In this document: positions 37,841-51,400 of the stretch, one piece after another
Layout of the letters: each line of letters begins with the position of its first letter
Position numbering within the stretch: position 1 is the stretch's first letter
Origin: Tetrapyrgos nigripes
Taxonomy: Eukaryota > Basidiomycota > Agaricomycetes > Agaricales > Campanellaceae
Direction: 5' to 3'
DNA: 64,000 nucleotides
NCBI GenBank assembly: GCA_013368315.1
Contig: JAACJM010000111.1
Span: 186,001 to 250,000, forward strand
Made by a program: the position numbers and the translations under genes
Notes under the pieces: generated by a model
Told to the model about the DNA's origin: nothing
The model's database searches: none
The model's input: the letters and a program-made list of their open reading frames with translations, nothing else

Positions 37841-40800
37841 ATGGGGTCTGAAGACAAATCAGTGTCGCAGTTTGTCGCTAACTGGGATAAGACCCCTGAG
37901 GAGGAAAAGCAGACTCGGATGAGGCCATATGTTGAAATACTGACTATTATGAAAAGGAAAGAAAAAGCGGAGATTTATAAACCTCCACAAAAGAGAAATG
38001 AGAGATCAATGGAGACAGACGAATCAGAGTCTTTGTCGAGTGCAGAAAAAGGGAAATTGAAAGAAACAACTACCCCCAATAGAAATGTGGCAGACACTAG
38101 GCCATTTGATAGGAATATACCCATAAATCAGGAAAGATTGGCTGGTAACAATCTGCCTGAGGACCCAAAACCTATTGAGAAGCCGACGGTAACCAAGCCT
38201 AAAGCTAGGCTAGCGGAGCACCCATTGTTGGACGAAGTAGTGGATTCAAGAGAACCTCTAATGTTGACAGGAATAGAAGAAAAGATAGTTGATCAAATTA
38301 TTCACAGAGAAGTTTCAATGCAAGCACTAGAAGTTACAGCTATAAGTCCAGTAGTAAAGAAACTACTTAAACAGAGACTTAGTAATTTAAATGTGAAGCC
38401 CAGAATAAGAAGGAAGAAGGTTAATGTCAACCAGCAATCGCAAGTAGATGGCTTAGATCTCGAGGAGGAAGTATACTTCACTGTAGAGGACCTAGCGCAG
38501 CCTATGATGCACGTCTATGTACAAGGAAAGGGTAGGCTGCCCCCTAATGTGATTGTTCATAAAGATGTAGTTGAACAGTTCTTGAAGGAGAGGCCTGAAG
38601 AAAGAGGGAAAAAGATTATTATTGCAGCAAGACCCTCTGATGATGTTAGGGTAACCTATCCCTTGATCAACAGCTCAAACCAGATGGTAGAATGTATTAT
38701 GGACAATGGATCACAGATCATCTCCATGGATACCAGAGTAGCTATGGGTCTTAGATTAACTTGGGATCTGGACGTAGTTATTCATATGGAGAGCGCTAAC
38801 GGTGCCATTACCCCTACCAGAGGCCTAGCGAGAAATGTTGGCTGTCGCTTTGGTGACTTAAAAATCTTCTTACAAATTCATATCATGGACAATTGTCCTT
38901 ATGAAGTACTTATGGGATGACCGTTCGATGTCTTGTGTGAAACAACAGTACAGAACACGCGAGATGGAAACCAGTTCATCACTCTACACGATCCGAACTC
39001 CAATCGCAGGTGTACGATACCTATGTATCCCAGAGGTCAGAAGCCACAAATTCTACCTCCACCAGAAGAGAAGTTCGTAGATGCTGAAACTGGGGAAGAA
39101 GTACCTGTACCCACTAGACAGAATGATGATGATGAGAAGGGTGAAGCAAAAGAAGTGGATCAAGAATCCTCAAATTTTCAAGGGTCCTTGATGAACTGTT
39201 AGAGTTGCAGGGAGAGGTGGCCCTGTCCTTTGATTATAATGATAAAGGAGAAATATTTATTACAGGATTCTCTGCTGCTAGAAACAAGAGTTTCACAAAG
39301 GAAGAATTAACAGAAGCATATGTCTATGCTTCGATGGATGGTATAAAGAAGAAGGATAAGAAAGCAAGTGTCCTGCTTCAACAGTATAAAGCTCAGAAAG
39401 GAGTTAAGAATCCCACTGTGCTCAACGCTAACATGTTCAGAGCTCAAGCATCGTCTCCGAACTGTGATGCAGAAAATGGGCATCCTAGTGGGGCAACAGA
39501 TGAGGATGAGCCTGACGTTAAGAGTGCTTTTGGAAAATATAAACCCGTAGCGCTTAAAGTGAAACCAGTAAAAACGGAGTTACCTCCTGAATATAGGATT
39601 ATGAGGAATATAACAGGAGATCCACTAAAGGATATACTGAATTTACCTACTAATCCACTGGAGTTCACCCCTGGTGAGTGTTATACTGAGGAAAGAAAGA
39701 AAGTAATTGATGAGAATCACCCAGAAGGTTTCCTGTGGCCGGAAGAGCGAAAGCTTATGCACATATTTATGAAGTTGCAGGAGTTAGGGTTCGCTTGGAA
39801 GACTGAAGAAGCTGGTAACTTTAAGATAGAATTTTTTCCACCTTTAAAGCTAGCAGTAACTCTGCATGTTCCTTGGGTAGAGAAGAACTTCCCAATTCCG
39901 CCAGGAAAATATCAGGAGATATGTGAACTTATCAAGGCAAAGATAGCTGCTGGAATGTACGAGCCATGCAACAGTAGCTACCGGGGAAAATGGTTTTGTG
40001 TTCTTAAGAAGGATGGTCGAGTCAGAATAGTACATAGTCTGGAACCCCTGAATAAAGTAACTATTCAACATTCAGGTGTGCCACCAGCAACTGCTGATGT
40101 CACTAGGGAATTTATGGGCAGAGCATGCCTTGGGACGCTAGACATCTTTGTCAGCTACGATCATCGATACATTGATGAGTCCTTGAGAGATATGACTGCA
40201 TTCCAAATGCCCTTTGAACTTCATCGACTGGTTAAATTACTGATGAATTGGACTAATTCAGTCCCGATTTTCCACGATGATGTTACTTATATTCTCAAGG
40301 AGGAGATGCCTCATGTCACTATTCCTTACATAGACAATGTGTCCATCAAGGGACTGCTGTCGAGATATGAAACTAAGGATGGGGGCTATGAGACAATACC
40401 AGCAAATCCTGGGATCACTTCCAAAATTTGAATCAAGTAGTGCAACCCATGAAGTACGCTGGCGGGACCTTCTCTGGGAAGAAAACGTTCCTCTGTAGTC
40501 CAGAAGCTAAGATAGTTGGTCATATATGTACTTATGAAGGTCGAGAACTGGATGAAGAAAAAGTGGAAGTAATTAAGACATGGCCTGTGCCAAAGGACCT
40601 TAGCGAGCTTAGGAGTTTCTTAGGTACCGCAGGTATTCTTAGGATGTACATGAAAGATTACGGTGCTATAGCAGTACCGTTATACGAACTTACCAGGAAT
40701 GTACCTTGGCATTGGGGACCAGAACAAGAGAATGCTTTTGAAATGGTCAAAGCCGCTATATGCAGGGCACCAGCGTTAAAGGCAGTGAACTACGCTAGCG

Positions 40801-41638
40801 AAAAAGGCATAATCTTCTCAGTGGACACTTCGTACATAGCAGTGGGATATTACTTATATCAAGGGAATGAGAGGGACCCCAAGCAGAAGAATTATATTTA
40901 CTTTGGGTCTATACCTTTGAATCCGAGGGAGAAACAATTCTCACAGCTGAAACGAGAACTTTATGGTCTCAAGTGAGCTCTGGAAGACTTGTTCTACTAT
41001 ACTTATGGATGTAGGGACCTCCACGTTCACACAGACGCTAGCTACATTAAGGGAATGTTGGATAATCCTAGTAGTGGTCCTAATGTGATTATTAACAGTA
41101 CATGTAAAAGGAAAAACTCATATCCTAGCAGATGGTTTATCCCGACAGGCTCCAAATGAAGGCAAGGAGTATCAGAAACCGATTCCGAAAGTAGATGAAG
41201 ATACAGAGGAAGAGGACGATGAGCTACCTCTACGCTTCAGTATGGGAGAAGGAGAAACTGAGGAACCTTATGATTTTGAGGAGTTTAAGCACTTAATCGA
41301 TTATAGGGGAGGCTATTTTAAGGGCTTAGCAGTTGGAGAAGAAGAGGTAGAGGATGAGATTCAAGAGGAATTAGATCACGAAAACGTCTGCTCACTAGCA
41401 AGGACAAGGTTCGCAGAAAGTATTGGGGTAAAATCAATGAGAGAATCGGAAGAGATCGCTAACCTGCCTCTCCAACAATTAGCACATGTTATCATGGCAC
41501 CATTGGATAGTGCGGAATGGTCAAAACAACACCCTTATAGAGAGACTCACTGAACTAAAGAAGCTAAAGAGTTTGACATTATGATTCCTCAAATTATTGA
41601 ATACTTAAAGGATCCTATGGGTTCCTCGTTGAAAGAAC
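37841..41638 (+). pseudogene. Element B pol, part 1: protease, reverse transcriptase, RNase H
   Basis: The protease-containing ORF (37,841-38,920) has the active-site segment ECIMDNGSQIISMD. The next frames (38,933-39,202, 39,205-40,431, 40,428-40,976) carry RT: GKWFCVLKKDGRVRIVHSLEPLN, LGTLDIFVSYDHRYID, NWTNSVPIFHDDVTYIL and the catalytic box as YIDN (40,327-40,338) in place of YIDD. RNase H/connection follows (FLGTAGILRMYMKDYG, PWHWGPEQENAFEMVK, FSVDTSYIAVGYYL). Breaks include TGA at 38,918 and ~40,975 and shifts near 39,180 and 40,425. The reading ends at the element C insertion. Confidence 0.82.
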
Positions 41639-41643
41639 TTAGC
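41639..41643. repeat. Target-site duplication of element C, left copy (TTAGC)
   Basis: TTAGC directly precedes the left LTR and is repeated at 52784-52788 directly after the right LTR. A 5-bp duplication is standard for Ty3/gypsy integration. Confidence 0.93.
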
Positions 41644-42299
41644 TGTTATGACCTGAACAAGTATGCTACTCTATGTACTGTAGAGTAATAGAATACCTAA
41701 ATATTGTATGAAAGATAGATACCTAATAGACTTGTAGGCTTTAAACGCGAAGCCGCTAGGCAGAAAATGAGCTGTGAAAGTGCTTACCTGTCGGATTTAA
41801 GCTTAGAATTAAGAAGCGTTGATCGAGACGGCTTCTCGATCTGAATGGTACCTTGCAGAAGAAGATCAACATCAGAGTTGATCAATACTTGGTCAATTCG
41901 TAGTAAAAGAACAGAGAAAAAGATGTATATTGAGGAAAATGAGTAAATGATACAAATGACTAAGTAACTAAGGTGGGGGTTCAAGTACAAGAATTGCGAG
42001 CTGCTGTTTGCTATGCAAACGTCAGCTCTTATACATGAGAATAAGTAAATAAGTTCAAATAAAAATTATATGCCCTAAGGCATCTGACCTGTCCCTGAGT
42101 CCTATTTTATATAGCTAATTCTATCCTCGCACGTCTGACCAGTCCATCTGACCTTTTGGGTCAGTCTGGAATCATAATCTGGACTGGCTTTCCCTGAATG
42201 ACCTCGGATATCTGACCTCTCGGGAGTATCAGAAATCCAATTGTATTAGCCACACAGTTATTTTTATCCGAGCGTACAGAACTTGTACGTGTCATAACA
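41644..42299 (-). repeat. Element C 3' LTR (left copy)
   Basis: 656 nt, about 97% identical by eye to the right copy, with nearly all differences transitions. It contains AATTGCGAGCT at 41,992-42,002, matching the presumed self-priming site. Confidence 0.92.
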
Positions 42300-42612
42300 T
42301 TACTCCTCCCTCAAGACCTGAGCCCTCGAAGGCCTTGAGTTTTCTTTCAATAGCCTTCTAAATTTTAATTTTGGGTCAACTACTCCTTCTACATTTAATC
42401 TCGTCACCTCAAGTACATCTATCTCCCATGAAATACAAATGGTCCTCCATTTCGGTTCTGCGTTTCTTAATCTGTGGTGTCTTGCAGGTACTCGAAGAGT
42501 CCCATTTTTATCCATGAAAAGTTACGCTTCCCAGGTGCTTATGGCCTTGCGCGTATAAAAGGTTTTATCTTTCATGGTACGTCGTTATACTTTTTAAAAA
42601 ATCTCGCATGCC

Positions 42613-44029
42613 ATGGCTCATATTCCTTCTGACCTTCTTACTTCTCCTTTGCTTTTCCCTATGGCGTTGGCACTTCTGAGTCTCCCAGACTCCTCATCCA
42701 AACGGTCAATTGTTGATGGTGACCCTCCATCGTGTGTTTACTCACTCTTTCGTTTATTTATTTATCTTTTCGTATCTATTCTTTTTTCTTCTACCTACTA
42801 ACGTAGTCTTTTGTTTAGTAAACCCATCGATCCAACGGACATATTCGCTATGCTTCAAGCTCGCTGTGAGGAACTCGAACGCGAACGTAACCATCTCAGA
42901 GACCAGCTCTCGAACGCCATCTCCGATCAACGGCGCTTGATGCAGCAAGGCGTTAATCAAGAAAAAGATTTTCTCGAGCAACAGGTTAAGACCTATTCAT
43001 GAGTTTTTTTTTTTTTTTTTTTTCCTCTCTTTTTAATTCCTTTCGTTGATCTTTTTGGCTTTAGGGCGTTGGATCGTTTGAAGGAAAACGTCACTACGCT
43101 CAATAATCTCAATGGTATGTATCTATTGAAATTCTTTTTTACTTCTTTGTTTTTTAATTCATCTGATCTTCTCTTTGTAGCCGCTAGCAGTGGTCTTGTC
43201 AAGCTGATTACTGAACGCCTCGAATTCACGTCCCTTGTGGCTGTCCGCCACGTCCATGCCAACGTTTGCCGCATTGAACCTGTGTTAATGAAGTTTGCCA
43301 CCGCGACAGAGACTGCTATGACCATGTCAATTGATGCGGCCAATAAACTGTCCGTTGATATCGACTTGGTTAGAGCTCGTCTCGGTATTACTAGTGAGGT
43401 GGTAGACTCGTTTATCACAGTTCTTTGTCGTGTTTTTAACACTTCAAAGATTATCACCGGCGAAATCGTTGACGGTGACGAAACCATGCAACGTATTGGG
43501 CATCCTGGTTTGCTAGAGTCGGTTCCTACGATTGAGGCAACTTTAGGTCGGCTTCCGTGCATACCTATTCCATTTTTTTGTACTAAAATATTTTAAAAAT
43601 CTCTTACTTGTCTTTTAGAGCTCCTCTCCTCACTCCCCGAGGTATTCCCTGAACTCCACTCCAGCTATTTCTACTCCTATTCCTCCACTTCCCATGCCTT
43701 CTGTCCCTTCTCTACCTCGCAAACCTCTTGTCCTTTCGATTCCTTTCTGCAAAAGACCCATAGCCCCTATTGATACTGGTTGACCTACTGGTATCAAAGG
43801 TTCCTCTTTGAGTTCCTCTGCTTCCAGCTCATCGTCTATGCCATCCTTGGTTATGCCTTCATCATCTTCGACTTCTTCATCCTCGATTCCTTCCTCTATT
43901 ACTTCCTTGATTCCTGTCACCACTCTTCCCAGTCCCGTTACTCGTTCTCATACCAAGCGTGGTCATCGTGCTGGTCGTGGTCATGGTGGAGCTGTTCGTC
44001 AACGTATTAGCTCGGTAACTGTGGTTTGA
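42613..44029 (+). CDS. Spliced coiled-coil gene carried antisense inside element C
   Basis: Runs opposite to the element's gag-pol. Exons: 42613..42731 (MAHIPSDLLTSPLLFPMALALLSLPDSSSK), 42819..42984 (DIFAMLQARCEELERERNHLRDQLSNAISDQ, a coiled coil), 43065..43114 (DRLKENVTTLNNLN), 43181..~43555 (SSGLVKLITERLEF to ETMQRIGHPGLLESVPTIEATL) and a Ser/Pro-rich 3' part to 44029 that ends in a basic TKRGHRAGRGHGG tail. Intron 1 has a perfect TACTAAC branch site (about 42,788-42,800); donors include GTGTGT and GTATGT. The exon 2/3 junction is one base out of phase, and a TGA near 43,783 sits where CGA is expected. I do not recognise the family and do not assign a function. Confidence 0.6.
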
Positions 44030-44370
44030 GTCAATGTGTTTACTTTGGGTGGAAATTGGAATGAGAAGTCTCCTTTTACTGTACTTTTATGGGCTTTTGG
44101 ATATAAAATTTGAAAACCCTACGTAGATGATCCTCCTGTACCATTAATTTGTTGAAATTTTGACGCATTCTTGCTTCTTTTGTGTATTGTTAAGTCTACA
44201 CACAGTCTGTGCACTTGTGTGCAAAATTCATGCTGAGTTCAGTGGCTAAATTATACGCGTTAGCATCACCGCCACATTTTTGCATCTTTCTTCTTTGTTT
44301 CTTTTTCAATAATTGTATATAGCAGATCTGATTCAGCTCTCTTATAGGTTATAAATATTCTCTTCTGTTC
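44030..44370. other. Element C spacer between antisense gene and chromodomain end
   Basis: About 340 bp of AT-rich sequence between two convergent coding regions, presumably their 3' ends. No other feature seen. Confidence 0.4.
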
Positions 44371-47300
44371 TTAAGCGGAATTTTGAAATCTCGGTGAGCG
44401 TCTTTTTGTATGCTCCTCTGATTTTTCGTTATTCCCACTTCTCTGTCTGGTTTTCTTATGTTCTGGTTGTTTAGGGGTCTTCTTTCCCTTTTTCTCTAGT
44501 TTGGGAACTGGTAACTGTGGGATCTTTTTCCCTTCCTTCAAGGCTTCAAGTTGTTCCTCAGTTGGTCTTGGTTTGTCTGGATTTTGAAGTATAAAATCCT
44601 CCAAAACATCAATAGAATACCTTAGGCTTTTCAGTGGTTCCCAAGTTTCCTCTTCTTCACCATAATTCTTCCAATGAACAAGAAATTCTAACCACCTTCT
44701 CCTCTTGATCCTAGAGTCCATTATTTGTTCTACTTCATAAATTCCTTTTTCTTCTAGGTTGACTTCATGCGGTTCCGGTTGGGGGTGATCCCTTACATCA
44801 TCGGGAACATTCTTCGATAAAAGGTTTGCGTGGAAGACATCATGAATCCTGCTTAACGATTTGGGTAATCGTAATCGGTAGGCATTTATTCCAACCTTTT
44901 TAATTATCTTGAAGGGCCCAATCTGCTTGTAATCAAACTTTTTCGCTGGTCTTTTTGTGGTTATCTTTTGTGTGTTTAACCACACATACATTCCTTCCTC
45001 AAACTCGTCTGGTATGTGTTCTCTTTTCTTATCAGTCCTTTCCTTACTAATTTCGTTGACTCGCTGTATTTGCTCTCTCAAATATTTATAGATTTCTTCC
45101 ATTTGAGCTGCCTTTTGGTGCGCTGCGTGATTGCTTACATTCCTGATTGAGAAGGTGAGTCATGGATTAAAGCCTTTGTTTGCAAAAAATGGTGACATCC
45201 CTATAGACTCATGATGTGCATTGTTGTATGCAAATTCAGCCAAAGGTAATAATTCTTCCCAATTATTTTGCTCATAATTAACGTACAATCTAAGATACTG
45301 CTCTAGAGTTTGGTTAGTTCTTTTGGTTTGACCATCTGTCTCTGGATGGTAAGCAGTCGAAAAGTTTAACTTTACATCTAGTAAGTTGCATAGCGCTGTT
45401 CAAAATTTTGAAACAAAGGTTGACCCTCTGTCTGATACTATGTCATTTGGTAACCCATGTTTTGCAAATACATGTTGAATAAATAATCTTGCCAGTTCTT
45501 GGGCATTGTCAGTTGTCTGACATGGAATAAATATTGCCATTTTAGTAAATCAGCATACTACTACCATGATAGCGTTATACTCTTTAGATAGTGGTAGTTC
45601 TACTATGTGGTCCACCGATATGGAAGCCCATGGTCGTTGAGCGATTGGTAAAGGTTTTAAGAACCCAAATGGTTTGTGGTGCGCTGATTTTGCTCTCACA
45701 CATGCTTCACATGTGTTTACATACCTTTTTACCTCTCTATGCATTCGTGGCCAAAAATAGGTTCGTTGGATTAATTTGGTTGTTTTTCTGATCCCTGGGT
45801 GTCCCCTCAACTTATGGTCATGATGGTTACTGATGATTTCTTGTCTTAGATTATGTGCATTAGGTACATAAATTAAGCCATTCCTCAACAGTAATCCATC
45901 TTCTACCTTGAACATCCCTGGTTCATCTGAGTTAGCTATCTTCATCCCCTCTTCTACATATTGGTCAGTAGTATTACGGATTTTATTCAGTTCAAGGTCT
46001 TGGTTAATGAGGAGGCCAGCACAGAGTCTTTCTGGTGAGATTAATATCTTCTCATTATGTTTATTTCATTCATCTTGCTCTTGTCTCTTTGGATAAACAT
46101 CCGGTCTCCTCGTCAACGCATCCGGCTTACCACCTAGTCTCCCTGGATGATAATTAATGGTGAAGTCAAATCCTGAAAGAAATTCGGACCACCGGGCCTG
46201 TCGATGGCTGAGTTTCTTGGTTGTTGTAAAGAACTGCAAATTATTATGGTCAGTATATACTTGTATTGTATGTCGTGATCCCTCAAGGTAAGATCTCCAT
46301 TGTCTAAAAGCCTCCACTATTGCTAATAACTCTTTATCATAAATATCATAATTCAGCTCAGCAGATCCCATTGTCCTCGCATAAAAAGCAATTGGATGAA
46401 TTTCTCCTGTTTCTGGGTGAGGTTGGGATATGATAGCTGCTATGGCGTAATCAGAGGCGTCAGACTCAACAATTATAGGTAATGAAGGATCAAAATGTCG
46501 TAATATTAGGGCTTCAGTGAATGCATCTTTCAACAGGTTAAATACTGTTTGGCATTTATCACTCCAATTGAAGGTCACATTTTTTGAAGTGAGTGTTGTT
46601 AATGGTTTAACTATGCCTGAATAATTGTCAATGAATCTCCTGTAGAAATTTGCAAACCCTAAAAAGCTCTGGACTTCTTTTACATTCCTTGGTTGCTTCC
46701 ATTCTCTAATAATCCTAACCTTTTCCAGATCCATCACCACACCATTTGGCAAGACTATTACTCCAAGATATTCTACAGTGTCAGTATGAAATTCGCATTT
46801 AGAGGGTTTTAAATGGAGATCATTTTCTTCCAGTCATTGAAGAACTTTCTGTATGTGTTTGATATGTTCTTCTTCCGTGTCTGAAAATATTAGGATGTCA
46901 TCCAGGTAAATAATTACACACACATCTATCATATCATGAAATATATCATTCATGAAATGCTGAAAGACGCTAGGTGCATTAGTAAGTCCGAATGGCATTA
47001 CTAAATACTCAAAGGCTCCATAACGTGTTCGAAACGCTGTTTTCCATTTGTGACCCTCTGCTACTCGCACGTTGTTATACCCTACTCGTAAGTCTAGTTT
47101 TGTATATATCTTTGCTTTATGAAGCCTATCAATCAAATCTCCTACTAGTGGTAGTGGATATTTGTTTTTAATGGTGACTTTATTTAATGCTCTAAAGTCA
47201 ATACACATCCTTAAACTTCCATCTTTCTTTTTTGCAAATAATACAGGTGCACCTATGGGTGATTTAGATGCCCTAATGAATCCTTTCCCAGCATCTCATC

Positions 47301-47400
47301 TATATACTCCTTCAATGATTTCAATTCTGTCTCAGACATATTGTAAAGTTTTCCTGCTGGTGGTAAGTTATTGTCCCCTGTCTCTATAGTTACATCATAG
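44371..47400 (-). pseudogene. Element C pol: reverse transcriptase, RNase H, integrase, chromodomain
   Basis: Reads leftward. [54 protein letters not shown] and YLDD in [11 protein letters not shown] (intact). RNase H: VESDASDYAIAAII and YTDHNNLQFF. Integrase: HHDHKLRGHPGI, TYFWPRMHREVKRYVNTCEAC and SVDHIVELP, then VSDRGSTF. The chromodomain near 44.6 kb shows EVEQIMDSRIKRRRWLEFLVHWKNYGEEEETWEPL, marking a chromovirus. In-frame stops at 46834, 46066, 45550, ~45400 and ~45160 are all TGA. Protease lies in the adjoining upstream frame. Confidence 0.9.
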
Positions 47401-48443
47401 GGTCTGTGAGGGGGCATTCTCAGAGCTTCTTCCACTGAAAAAACTTTTGTCCATTTATGATAGTGATTGGATACTACCTTGTGGATCTCCTTTTCCTCCT
47501 CCCCAGCTGTGGGTTTTACTTGGTTTGACCCAGTTTGATTTGCTTGAAGGGTTATCTCTTCTTTCTCCTCTGGATCTGCCACTGGGTGTATGTATAGGGT
47601 ATATATTTCACACCCTTGTCGCATAAGGGATTGAAATGGCGCAGCTCCAATGATAGAAATGTATGGCCCCTCATATTCTGGTTTTGGTTGTGATTTACCT
47701 TCATCCTTTCTCTCCTGTGGCTGTAATTTAGGGTAATTCTTGTTTTCTTCTGCATAATAGGTTGCCACTTCTGATTCATGTAACAATACAGGATCATCTA
47801 GATCCAATGTAGGTAGGTGACCTGTGTCTTCCTCTTTCTCTTCTTCTATGCTTACAGTTTTCCTTCTGGGATCACTAAAAATTGTTACATCACTCCTCAA
47901 TATTCCCCTTAATTTGGCTCCTCCATCAAAGGCAAAGGTAAGTGTTTTCCAGTCAATTTGAGGGTTGTATCTCCTCAACCACTGAAAACCTAAAACTACT
48001 CTTGCAGCTGGATGTAACTTTGTTACTAGTAAGTACTCCAGGTGAGTTGTCCCATCCTCATAATATAACCAAGTCTTGAGGAAGTGAGTCACTGATCCTG
48101 CAGATGTAGATTCTCCATCAAATAATGTTAAGGGTATAGGTTTGGGTAGTTGTATTAAATCTTTTGGATAGTTTTTTGCAAGAGAAAAGTCAATAAAAGA
48201 TCGTGAAGCTCCTGAATCAATCAATGCAGGTACATATTCGTTACTGTCCTTTGAAACTTTTAATTTTATTATGAATGCTTCTTTAGATTTTGAGGAAATG
48301 GTAATAGGGGAGTCATCATGAAATGGGTTGTTTAGATTAAATGACTCTCCTTCCTCAATTGCTCTCAAAGTAATTGATGGCTCAGGGCTTATTGCTTGTC
48401 CTGAGCCTGCTCCCATTTCCTGATTGATCTTCAATTTCTTCAC
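47253..48443 (-). CDS. Element C aspartic protease and RT N-terminal region
   Basis: Open frame of 396 codons. The protease active-site segment [21 protein letters not shown] is followed by the family's [17 protein letters not shown] flap/C-terminal region. A variable acidic linker leads to [34 protein letters not shown], which is the entry to the RT domain; the frame is lost before the RT palm. It overlaps the end of the gag frame by 62 nt, consistent with frameshift expression, though decay could also explain it. Confidence 0.8.
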   Translation of the reverse strand: MKKLKINQEMGAGSGQAISPEPSITLRAIEEGESFNLNNPFHDDSPITISSKSKEAFIIKLKVSKDSNEYVPALIDSGASRSFIDFSLAKNYPKDLIQLPKPIPLTLFDGESTSAGSVTHFLKTWLYYEDGTTHLEYLLVTKLHPAARVVLGFQWLRRYNPQIDWKTLTFAFDGGAKLRGILRSDVTIFSDPRRKTVSIEEEKEEDTGHLPTLDLDDPVLLHESEVATYYAEENKNYPKLQPQERKDEGKSQPKPEYEGPYISIIGAAPFQSLMRQGCEIYTLYIHPVADPEEKEEITLQANQTGSNQVKPTAGEEEKEIHKVVSNHYHKWTKVFSVEEALRMPPHRPYDVTIETGDNNLPPAGKLYNMSETELKSLKEYIDEMLGKDSLGHLNHP

Positions 48444-51400
48444 TAACTATTTCTTCTTGAATCTCTTCTCCAAAGATAGGGTCGAAAGATTCTGATTCAT
48501 CGTTCCATCCAAACATTATCATTGTGTCCTCATCATCTAGTAGAACACCTGCCCAGGCCATAATTTCTTCTACATTTCCTAAATCATTTTCCGGGGGACA
48601 ATCACTCGCAAAATGACCTTTTCCTCCACATCTCATACATAATCCTTCTCTCATTCGCCTATCCCTTTCCTCAATCAGTAGTCGTATAAACGGTTGTACT
48701 TTTTGTGGTGTGGTCTGCACCACTCTTCCCTGGACCGGATTGGGTCTTGGTACATTGTTTCTGGGACAACTGATGTTAGTTTGGTTGCGAATGAAATTAT
48801 TTTGAGTGGCTGTCCCTGGACCAGGCTGAGCATTATTTCTGTTGTCATTGGCTCGGTTTACGGGGTTATGAACATTGTTTTCGTTGTAGTTTGCATTATT
48901 TAATTCATTAAAGACTTCACAAGAAGTGTCCAGCTCCATAAAGCGGTCGATGACTCCCTGATACGTCGTTGGTAAAGCACCCACAAGTGTAAGGCGGTTA
49001 CGCAACTCTTTCTTAGTTTGTACCAATAGTCGCCACCTCAAAGCCAGATCATTATATCCAGTACGTAAAGCTTCAGTCCTGAACCTTACAATGAAACTTG
49101 CGAAATTTTTTGTTAACCGACTGGAACGTCTTATCAAGAGTAGCTTGCGCATGGATTTGCTCATCATATACGCTGAACATTCTTCCGAATTCTAGTACAA
49201 AAGCTGCCCATTCATGTAACGCAGGTATATATGCTGCAAATTGATTTGGCTCATCCTCCATCAGGCTCTGATAATAACTTGATGCAGCACCTGCTAGGTA
49301 TGACAATGCATAGGTCACTTGGTCTTGATCCCTTTCATATATGGTAGGTTTTGCTGCAAATACCCTATTGTTCTCCACTATAAAAGGTCTCCATTTTTCC
49401 CTATCAGTCCCATCAAATATACTTGGTTTTTTAATATCTAGCTCATGTTCCCTATCCATCATTTCTTTTCGTCTTCTAGCTTCATCATCCAAAACTATAG
49501 GTTTTACAATGCATTCTCTATTCTTTGGTAAGCCCACTTGAATTCCCCTATTCCTTCTCCCTTCTCTAGGTTCTCTTAGATCTCCCAGACTTTCAGGGTC
49601 ATTGGGGTCATTTGGGTCTGATGGTGGGCCTCCCCCTGCAGAATAAAATATAGCTGACCTCAGTGGTCTATTATTACTTGGATCTTCATCTCTTGAGGGT
49701 ATTGGAGGAGGTGAAGGGGGTGGAGGGGGTGGTGGGGGTGGTGGTGGAGGTGCAATCCCATTACCTCTTTGTGTCATCCAGAAAGGTGGTGGTTGTGGTA
49801 CTGGTGGCACAGCTTCATTTTCCCTTCCTCTTCCTGGTCTTTGTTCATAAGGTGTATTATTCAGTTGATTTTGATAACCAGTAACTTCTTCAATTCTTCT
49901 TGTATACATATCTGGTTGTGTATTCGAAGGTTGATAGTTATAGGTTTGCTGAAGAATTGTATTTGTCTGTCGTGGCAAAATTAGTGTCAACGTCAACCCT
50001 GATCCTCGTATCGGTGCTTTTCCTTTGGCTTCAGCTGGAATATGGGGTGTACTTCTACAGGATGGTGGTTGGATAGCTGGTATGGGCCTAGGAACTTGAC
50101 TTGGCCCCTGAATTATAGTATTCATACCTTCCAGTAAAATTTCTGAACCTACGTATTCTCTTCGTGTATCTTCTTCTTCATCTGTTACTGTCTCCACTGT
50201 TGCTCTTCGCATATTTCTCCCTTCCTCCCTTCTCCTATTTAACCCTTCTACCTCTCTCCTCCTGTCCAATGCTTGGGCGTTGCTGATTGGAAACTGATCA
50301 TTGTTATTGGGGTCATGGTGTCCACCCCAAAATGCTGATATATTCTCTCCTTGTCTTACCATATTATTCATTTGACGTGTTGAAGGTCCCTTACCATGAC
50401 TGGAGGTACCTACGTTTCCCTGATTAATATTAGATGTACTCACCTGTTTTCCCTTTTGATTTCTTATTAGTTCTTCTTCAACCCTTTGTCTAACACTTGA
50501 TGGTTGTTCTTGAATTGAAAATCCTCCTATAGTGCTTGGCGGTTCTGGGTTTGGGGGTCTTGGTACTGGGGTTGGTGTAACAGCCCTTGAACGACTCCTA
50601 GATGGTCCCCGATCGACCAATACATTCCGTAAGTCGCTCAGAGCTCTTTCCTGAGTTACTTCCTCTCCTGTGAGGTGAGTATAGTACTCTTGGCCCTGTC
50701 GTACCGCTTCCCCAGTACTTACTGAATTATTTGCAGACTTGTTGTGATGTTCTTGATCCTCTGCTGGGTCGCTTCCTGTAGAGGGGTCCTTATACTTGAA
50801 CTGTGGTGCATCTCTTATAGCTCTCGTACTCGGGTTGAATCGATAAACCTGTTCAGGATTATCTGGTACAAGATTCAACATGACGGAGTCCATTGCTCTT
50901 TCGAAAAGTTGTCTAAGAGATGACCCAAACTCATGACTTTGAAGGAGCCCTACTACAAACCCTGGGAGTTCTTGAGGAGATTGTCGAGCCAAGGTACGTA
51001 CATAGTTAATAGCCTCTTCATCAGACCATCTTGGAGTACCTACTACTCCTATCCTCCTCGCAAATTGGCGACATTCCACGGCTAGTCTCTCGACTCTATT
51101 CATAACTACATGGTATTGAGGTGTAGTATTAATGAGTGGGGAATACATGACTGCAGTGATGTCTGGATTTTGAATGGATTGTCTTTCACTATTATTACTG
51201 AAACTTATTCCTTCAGTTCTTCTCTCCCTCTCAACATTGTCTCGTTGTGAAAGTTCTTGAGGGTGTATAGACTTCCCAGGACTGATTGAAGTTGTGCTTG
51301 GTAGGTTCTTTCTGGAAGAATAGGCTGAGGTGTCCTTACTTGAGAAGGTTGGATTGTTGTTGGGTGTTGGTGTTGGGGAGTTCCCTGAAGTCTTTCTCTT

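Noticed and set aside
49663..49984. Plus-strand ORFs opposite the poly-proline region of element C gag
   Set aside because: They are complements of a GGT/GGA-rich low-complexity tract with no independent support.
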